This document shows, piece after piece, positions 6,548 to 12,507 of a stretch of DNA of 12,507 bases. Source of the stretch: Flavobacterium sp. (GTDB lineage Bacteria; Bacteroidota; Bacteroidia; Flavobacteriales; Flavobacteriaceae); the NCBI GenBank assembly GCA_012032075.1, contig JAAURU010000058.1:1-12507 (forward strand), given 5' to 3'. How positions within the stretch are numbered: position 1 is the first letter of the stretch; every line of letters starts with the position of its first letter. The position numbers and the translations under genes are program-made. The notes beneath the pieces were generated by a model that saw only the letters and a program-made list of their open reading frames with translations, was not told the DNA's origin and ran no database searches.

Positions 6548-8528
6548 TTATTTTACAAACTTTTTTACAACAGTTCCTTTATCAAATCGAGTTTTAAAAT
6601 ATAAATACCAGAAGCTAATGTGCTTGTTGGCATTTCATTTTCAATACCTGAAGCGATTTTAGATCCAGAGATATTGTAAATAGTATAGTTTTCTAGTCTT
6701 AAGTTGTTAGAAGCAATTACTTTTATATTATCCGAAGTTGTTATAATTGAAACTTCATTATTTAAATCAAAAACTGTTGTGTTTAGCAATGCATCTTCTG
6801 TAACTGGATTAAAACCTGTCCATAAAGCTCCTGAATCAGTGACATAAACTCCCATAGTACCAGCTGGTATGTGTAAATGAATATTAGCACGAACACCAAA
6901 AGTATCATTGCCACCTGTAACTATAGTAGCTGGCATTGTTGCTAGTGAAGTTACATCTGTTAAAGAGGCAATTTGAAAAGTGTTTAACCCAATTTGAGTA
7001 ACACTTGCAGGTATTGTAATACTTGTAATAGGGCTTGCAGTTCCACTTATGAAAGCTCCATCACCAATGCTAATAAGGCTATTTCCAAGAACTATATTAT
7101 TTCTGTTATTACTATTAGAAAAGAAAGCACTTTCACCAATAGTTAGCACACTATTTGGTATAATAACATTCTCTATAGGATTATTAATAAAGGCTCTATT
7201 CCCAATAGTTTCAACACCATTACCTAAATTTAAAGTAAATATATTGTTTTCACCAAAAGCATATTCCCCTATACTAGTAACGCTATCTGGTATAGTAACA
7301 CTATTTAAATTATTAAAACGAAATGCAAAATTACCAATGGTTTCTATGCTATTTCCTAATACTAATGTCTGCATATTATTATTTTGCACAAAAGCACCAT
7401 TACCAATACTGGTAACACTATCAGGTATTATTATACTCGTTATATCATTGTTTCTAAAAACTTCTGTAGCTATAGTAATAAGATTATTAGAAAGTGTAAC
7501 ACTGGTTAAATCATTAAAACCAAAAGCATTATGGGCAATTGTAGTAACACTATTGGGTATTGTAATTGAGGTTAAATTATTATTAAAAAAAGCTTGAGCA
7601 TTTATTGTTGTAACACTATTTGGAATAGTTACACTAGTTAAACTATTGCTTTCAAAAGCACCATTTCCAATTACAGTAACACTGTAATTAATACATGCAC
7701 TAGTAACTGTAGAAGGAATATTAACTACTGATCCACCCGCTGTATCATAATTTGTTGCTGTTACGGTATTGTTAACAGTAGAGGTGATTTGATAGGTAAT
7801 ATTATTTGCAATAAAAGTATTTCCAGATACCTCAGTAACAGTACTAAAACCAGTCCATTGTGCTGTAGCGTAATTAGTTCCTGACCCTGTAGGTACGGTT
7901 AAATTTATATTGCTACGATTAGTTCCAAAAGAATCATTTGCACCCGTTGTAACAGTTGGAGGTATAGTAGCTAAAGACGAAACACAGGTTAATAGATTGT
8001 CTCTAAAAGCATTTATGCCTATACTTGTAACACTGTTCCCAATAATAACATTTGTTAAGAGGTTGTCATCAAATGCACGACCATCAATAGTTGTAACACT
8101 ATTTGGAATTGTGATACTTGTTAAATTATTATTGAAAAAAGCACTAAAACCAATGGTTGTAACACCATTACCTATAACTGCACTTGATAAAAAATTAACT
8201 GCAAATGCTTGACTCCCTATTGTCAAAACACTATTTGGAATTACAACACTAGTTATGCCTTTGGAAAAAAAAGCATTTTGAGCAATACCTGTAACATTGT
8301 AGGTAGCCATAAGATTATTAGCACTCTTAGATGATGACATTTTTGATGTAGCGGTTTGTGTAACTGAAGCTGGTATTACAACATTAGTGCCACCAGCTAT
8401 ATTATAGTTAGTAACAGTGACAGTATTACCTGAAGTAACAGAATATGTAATGAAATTTTCTGTAAACGTTTGGGAGTACCCTATAACAGCTATAAATAAC
8501 GTCATTATAATAAGTAATTGTTTCTCAT
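6548..8528 (-). CDS. BspA-like repeat surface protein with T9SS C-terminal sorting domain (frameshifted at both ends)
   Basis: Large secreted protein of the BspA (LRR_5) type. The uninterrupted frame is 6565-8505, 646 residues. Starting at 8505 gives a signal lacking positive charge (MTLFIAVIGYSQ). Adding one base near 8506-8513 joins it to an upstream ATG (8528), giving MRNNYLLLMTLFIAVIGYSQ, a proper signal peptide. The body has two parallel blocks, about residues 13-225 and 229-570. Each opens with a related cap (ENFITYSVTSGNTVTVTNYN; NNITYQITSTVNNTVTATNY) and ends in a WTGFxxVTE cap. Between them are ~23-residue units of the form LTSVTIPNSVTTIGxxAFxxN, roughly 4 in the first block and 10 in the second. 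The C-terminus is a type A T9SS sorting domain. It currently ends LDLIKELL, but adding one A at 6584-6586 restores LDFDKGTVVKKFVK and a stop at 6548. A role in adhesion or protein binding is typical but unproven. Confidence 0.88.
6569..6609 (-). repeat. 41-nt 3' coding segment shared with the LRR gene (copy 2)
   Basis: Identical to 4972-5013 apart from one missing A in the run at 6584-6586. The missing base is what throws the last residues of the sorting domain out of frame, so the comparison locates the indel precisely. Confidence 0.8.
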
Positions 8529-8778
8529 AATTTTGGTTTTTAAAGTTTAATATAATATTGTTTTTAATAATCCATTTTTATTAATTCTACTAATAAATTT
8601 AGAGACTAACTAAGAGTATTTTTTTGATTTTCTTGTTCAATGCTAATTATGTATTTCAATTTTTAGATTTTACTATATTTAACATATATGGTTGTTGAAT
8701 TGTGGATTATTAATTTTAATGTGTTTTTCATTTTTAAATTATTTTTCCTATTCTAAAAATTGGCTTTTTGGAAACCTT

Positions 8779-8846
8779 CATTTTGTACTTCTATTGTATA
8801 TCAACTGACTAATTAATTTGTTACCTTATAAATCATATTTTTTTGC
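8779..8846 (-). promoter_or_regulatory. Conserved upstream element, copy 2 (before the BspA-like gene)
   Basis: Ungapped 68-bp match to 6288-6355, about 52 positions identical, including TTGTTACC and TCATATTTTTTTGC. Here it lies some 250 bp before the restored start codon, much farther than in copy 1. A long leader, or loss of an intervening gene, would explain the difference. Confidence 0.5.
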
Positions 8847-8884
8847 ATTTAATTTTAAATTAAAGTAATAAGTGAAAAGTATAA

Positions 8885-8910
8885 AGGTTTTGGTATTAAG
8901 TACTAAACCT
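8885..8910 (-). terminator. Possible terminator hairpin after the sensor gene
   Basis: AGGTTT (8885-8890) pairs with AAACCT (8905-8910), and GGTA with TACT inside it after one bulged T, around a five-base loop. On the minus strand it is followed by TTATACTTTTC. It is 137 bp beyond the sensor stop, so it may end that transcript, or it may be a palindromic protein site. Confidence 0.35.
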
Positions 8911-9046
8911 AATTATTTTAGTAATAACAACAAACAAATCAAACTTAGTAATTACAGTTTAATTTATCTAAAAATTTAGGGGTACAAAAGGGATGACAAT
9001 ATATTATAATATTGATTTACAGTGGTTTTTTATAAGTTCTAGTGAA

Positions 9047-10643
9047 TTAAAATTTCAATAAGAATTCGTCTAAGTGTATAGATTCGGGAATATTTAGTTT
9101 TTTTCTAACTCTGTTTTTAGCTTTTTTTACGCTATCGGGAGCAATATTCAAAATGTTGGCTATTTCTTTTTTGGGAATAGCCAATTTTAATTAAGGTTAA
9201 TAATCGGATTTCCGATTTAGATAAATCTGGATAATCAGCTAAAAGTTGATTAAGAAATTCTGAGTTTAATTCCTTGAAGTTTAATTTAAATTCGTTCCAT
9301 TCTTTATCTGTAGAAAGGGAATTTTCAAGTAACTTAAATATGCTGATTAAATCTGTTTTTTCAATACTAGTCTTGCTAGATAAAAGACGCTCTTTTTCTT
9401 TTAGTTCTTTTGAAGTTAAAATCAGTTTTTTTCTATTTTCTTGAAGCTCATTTTCTAACTGTTCTGTTTTGCTTAGTTTCTTTTTGATTAATACTTTCAT
9501 AAAATAAGTAAAACCAGAAAGCTCAACTATAGCTCCTATTTTAACATAAGTAAAAGCATTGCCTGGTAAAAACTGAAAATGAACGTCAATTAATCCAATC
9601 GCTGTAAAAAGGATAAAACAAGCTAAAGGAATTAGGTAATATTTTAATTCTAGTCGTTTGGTTTTTCCAGAAAAAATCAAAATTCCAATTATTAAAAATA
9701 ACCAAAGAAAGGAGAGTACGTTTTCAAAATAGTGTAAATGCTGAATGGATGAATTGTAGAAAAAGAATTGGTAAATTAAAGTACCTCCCAAAACTATAAC
9801 TAAAACTTTCTTGGTGAATCTATAATATTTAGGAGCTACTGTATTGATTTCTAAAAACTTAGAAGTATACATAATTAAAGATAACGCCCACAATTTAACA
9901 CACACAAATACAAAATGATCAATTATAATGTGTTTTAGCCTTAAATTAAACAAATAACCTTCTATTCCTAAATATACAAGTACAGTTGATGTTATGTAAA
10001 AATGTAATAAAATAAATTTTTTGCTTATAAATATTCCATTGGTAGAAGTTAATAAGTAATAAACAAAAGATTATGCCATAAAAAATAATATTCCAAATGT
10101 TATTATCATTTACAAAATTAAGATAGTCCTCCAAGGCCATTATTTTAGGAGTTGCATCTTTTGTTCTTCCATCGCTTGATGATGTTATTAAATAAGTTGC
10201 TTGTTCATTTGGTTCTAAATCTATCTTTAGATTAGGGTTTGGATTATTAAATGTTCTATGATCTTGTTTTGAAATATCTTTTATATGATTAATTAATTTT
10301 AGTGAATTATCGACTGTGTCTAATTTGTAAAAAAAATAATTTCTATTAAATCTGTCATTACTAATAAACATATAAGATTTGTTCTCTTTTTCATTATTCT
10401 TTATTTCTAGCTTTATCCAGACTTTACCTTTGAAAAAACCAAGATTTAAATTATCAAGAGACTTAAATTCAGTTTTTTCAAATTCATTAATATCATGTGG
10501 AGCATTTATAGCAACTTGAAAAGAATAGTACTGTCTCCAATGAATCTTTATCCGAACGAAGACGAAAACAAAAATAAGATGACTAAATTGAATTTAAGAA
10601 AAAAGAGAATAAATGCTTGTTTTTTTTCATTTTTTGGAACCAT
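9047..10643 (-). pseudogene. 7TMR-DISM membrane receptor with LuxR-like HTH domain (frameshifted as sequenced)
   Basis: One-piece membrane sensor and transcription regulator of about 530 residues after correction. The ATG at 10643 gives a signal-like start (MVPKNEKKQAFILFFLKFNL). A periplasmic 7TMR-DISMED2-like domain follows (KSLDNLNLGFFKGKVWIKLE; YLITSSSDGRTKDATPKIMA). Seven hydrophobic helices come next, from NIWNIIFYGIIFCLLLINFY to FTYVKIGAIVELSGFTYFMK, then a Lys/Glu-rich coiled coil (SKTEQLENELQENRKKLILT). The end is a LuxR-type HTH: LSKSEIRLLTLIKIGYS, then KEIANILNIAPDSVKKAKNR. There is no histidine kinase domain. Three shifts split it: one missing base between about 10505 and 10550, one extra near 10000-10022, and one extra near 9167-9175, after which the frame runs on to LDEFLLKF and the stop at 9047. 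It starts 22 bp after the PLP enzyme gene, so cotranscription is likely. Possible targets include the adjacent surface genes, but this is inference. Confidence 0.8.
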
Positions 10644-10665
10644 TGCAACTACAAATAAACTTGTT

Positions 10666-12507
10666 TTAAATCATTTTAACAAAATCTAAAAACATTTTTT
10701 TGTGAAGTTCAAGATCCATTTTTGGTGAAAGTGAAGTGCGAACAATATAATCTTTGTCTCCTTCTTTTGTTGTACCTTGTGTTGAAGTAGCAGGTATTGT
10801 CCAATAACATCCTTTTAACTGTCCATAACTAACGCAGAATTTACTTTCGTTTGGAATTTTGGTAATCATTAAATTTATTAACTTTAAATTTAAAGCTCTC
10901 TTGTAGGTTTCTCTTTCTTCGTGTGTTTTTCCTTTTGTAGGAAGATCTAATGAAAAAACAGAAGGAGTAAACCCTTGATTTGCTAATTCATCAGAAACAA
11001 AATTGATTTTTGCTTCTGGTAAAACTTCATGAATGAAATTTACAAATTCGCGTGTGTTTTTATAAGCATCAACTATTCTTTGATTCATTGAAGGTAACTG
11101 TTGGGCTAATATTTCATATTGGAAATCAGTAGCTTCATTATCACAAAGATTCAAATGCTGTGCTATTTTTTGCATCAAATCTTCCGTTTTTTTATTTCCA
11201 ACGCAATATCCAGCGGTACATTTTCCACCACTTGGAAATTTCGAACCACTAGCATAAGAAATTGCTCTAACGGTTGATAAGATTTGACCATCTCCTAAAA
11301 AAAGCACATTTGGACAAAAAGTTTGGTCTAAAATAAAAACTGGATCTATGGCAATTTCACCATTAGTAGTTTTGCGTACTTTACTTAATGTGTCTTTTAA
11401 TAAAATCAAATTAGGAACTTCAACTCTAGGATTTGTTGGGATTTCTGCAATGATATAAGGAATTGCATCTTCTTTGGCAATTTTATCTAAAACAATAGCT
11501 ATACTTTGAACCATGTCATTACCACCATCTACAGGTAAATCAACCACTTCAACATTAGCTAAACAAGCAGCAACTCTTCTGGCTTGATCATTTGTACCAC
11601 CATAACAATTAGGTGGGACAATAAATTTAATAGCTTTTCCTTTGTAATTTTCTTGTGCATAGTCAATAAGTCCCATCATTATAGCATACTGAACAGACAA
11701 TCCACTTGAACCAACTAATGGTTTTATAGAAGTTCCAGTAATGGTTGTGATTTCTTTTAATACATTTTCTTTATTAACTGTAATATTACTATTGTAAAAT
11801 TCGAAAGGAGTTTGGTATGCCAAAGATGTCAACGCAATAAAACAATATGAAGGAGTCATTGCAATAGTTTCTCTTCTTCGCACATGTTGAATTTCTGAAA
11901 TATAACTTTTGTTGTTTGTTCCGTTTACCAATAAAACACTTCCTAGATTGTTATAAAGGTTAATGTAGAAGTCTATTTTTTGAGTAAGATTAGTTTTAGA
12001 AATCTCATTTTGTTGAGAAATAAAAATAGTGGAACCATTAAATTCGGGAAGGTTTGTTGTTTCCTCAATTTTTAGTAATTCAAACTGATAACCATAAACC
12101 TTTTTTATTAGTTCTGCATTAAACGATTTTGGTAATTCTCCAGTATAAAGGATCTGGGTTTTTTTATTTTCAAATAAATTTTTTCTCAAAACAGCTAAAA
12201 TTGGAACAGTTTGAGAAGAAAAACTAATTACATTTTCTGGATTTACATTATTTAATTTTGCAATTCCCCATTCCAGTACACAAGATAAAGGATGACCTAG
12301 TCTAATATAATCATAAGCTGTAGGTAATTCGTTTAAAGCTGAAGTTTCCGAATTATCATTCAAATATAAATTTTCAAACTGTTCTAGAAATTGAGTTTTA
12401 GCAAGTTTTTCCTCATAAATGTCTAATCTGTGAGTCGTTATTTTCTAACCAACCTTTATGACATGTTTTTTAATACCTTCTTAATATATTCTGGTGTTGT
12501 GTTGTCT
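10666..12507 (-). CDS. PLP-dependent enzyme of the Cys/Met metabolism family with long N-terminal extension (5' end outside the window)
   Basis: Fold-type I PLP enzyme related to the transsulfuration enzymes (cystathionine gamma-synthase/lyase group). The open frame to 12363 has 565 residues. Counting from there, family marks appear in order in the C-terminal two-thirds: SSGLSVQYAIM (219-229), CYGGTNDQ (253-260, like the YGGT motif), AEIPTNPRVEVPN (306-318, like the ExPxNP motif), LDQTFCPN (345-352) and SYASGSKFPSGG (369-380), with Lys375 as the likely Schiff-base lysine. The first ~200 residues are an extension not found in the usual ~400-residue enzymes. No ATG opens this frame. Coding continues upstream as RLDIYEEKLAKTQFLEQFEN, then across two one-base shifts (about 12425-12435 and 12455-12460) as YIKKVLKNMSKGWLENNDS to the right edge, so the gene is cut by the window. 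Substrate cannot be named. Confidence 0.82.

Larger units (their letters stand above)
8529..9046. other. 518-bp intergenic region upstream of the BspA-like gene
   Basis: No convincing gene is present. It holds the second copy of the conserved element (8779-8846), a short open frame of 22 codons at 8663-8731 (MKNTLKLIIHNS) that may be a decayed gene start, and a hairpin at 8885-8910. A TAAGTTTG at 8947-8940 on the minus strand matches the -7 consensus, but no TTG lies at the right distance. The rest is AT-rich and featureless. Confidence 0.5.

Noticed and set aside
7049..7597. Plus-strand open frame of 182 codons
   Set aside because: It is antisense to the 23-residue repeats of the BspA-like gene; its own product is a repetitive Leu/Ile/Val-rich string and reflects the sense repeats.
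7910..8212. Plus-strand open frame of 100 codons
   Set aside because: Same cause: the opposite strand of the first BspA repeat block, with no start signals of its own.
4951..8505. Tandem coding repeats as a phage or toxin repeat region
   Set aside because: The repeats are in-frame leucine-rich and BspA-type units with signal peptides and T9SS sorting domains, which explains them fully.
6288..8846. CRISPR array or transposon ends as an explanation of the shared 68-bp element
   Set aside because: There are only two copies, without spacers, terminal inverted repeats, target duplications or a transposase gene.
8940..8947. TAAGTTTG on the minus strand as a -7 promoter element for the BspA-like gene
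   Set aside because: No TTG lies 17-23 bp upstream, and it would imply a leader of over 400 nt.
10495..10689. Plus-strand open frame of 64 codons
   Set aside because: It overlaps the signal-peptide region of the sensor gene and the end of the PLP gene on the other strand; the minus-strand reading is the better protein.

Overview
The window looks like a chromosomal segment of a Flavobacterium-type member of the Bacteroidetes (family Flavobacteriaceae). The DNA is very AT-rich. Two genes encode large secreted repeat proteins that end in a type IX secretion (T9SS) sorting domain. A promoter of the Bacteroidetes form TAnnTTTG lies upstream of a tetR gene. The protein families (efflux adaptor with a lipobox, 7TMR-DISM/LuxR sensor, 21-residue leucine-rich repeats) also fit. 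Every convincing gene is on the minus strand, so the text reads from high to low coordinates.

Layout from left to right. Positions 1-3033 hold a drug- or metabolite-efflux operon, transcribed as tetR, then a TolC-type outer-membrane channel, then an RND periplasmic adaptor; the inner-membrane pump should lie just left of the window. A perfect 10-bp inverted repeat sits inside the predicted tetR promoter, the arrangement expected for autorepression. Positions 3187-4498 hold a rho-independent terminator and two uncharacterised genes in tandem, one membrane-anchored and one secreted. Both are readable only after correcting several one-base shifts. Positions 4545-4820 encode a small conserved-looking protein of unknown role.

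Positions 4951-8528 hold two cell-surface genes, a 21-residue leucine-rich-repeat protein and a BspA-like repeat protein. Both have signal peptides and T9SS C-terminal domains. They share a 68-bp ungapped upstream element and a 42-nt near-identical 3' coding segment. Positions 9047-10643 encode a membrane receptor of the 7TMR-DISM type joined through a coiled coil to a LuxR-like DNA-binding domain, with no kinase. Positions 10666-12507 encode an unusually long PLP-dependent enzyme of the Cys/Met-metabolism family, running off the right edge.

The most striking general property is the number of single-base indels, about 13 in 12.5 kb, most in short homopolymers. They split otherwise coherent reading frames in the adaptor, both small unknown genes, the BspA-like gene (both ends), the sensor and the PLP enzyme. 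Low consensus quality is the most economical explanation, but true gene decay or phase variation cannot be excluded from the sequence. No RNA genes, insertion sequences, integrases or CRISPR arrays were seen. I see no clear evidence of an undescribed multi-gene system. The best leads are the unknown two-gene pair, the shared element upstream of the surface-protein genes, and the membrane-bound regulator beside them.
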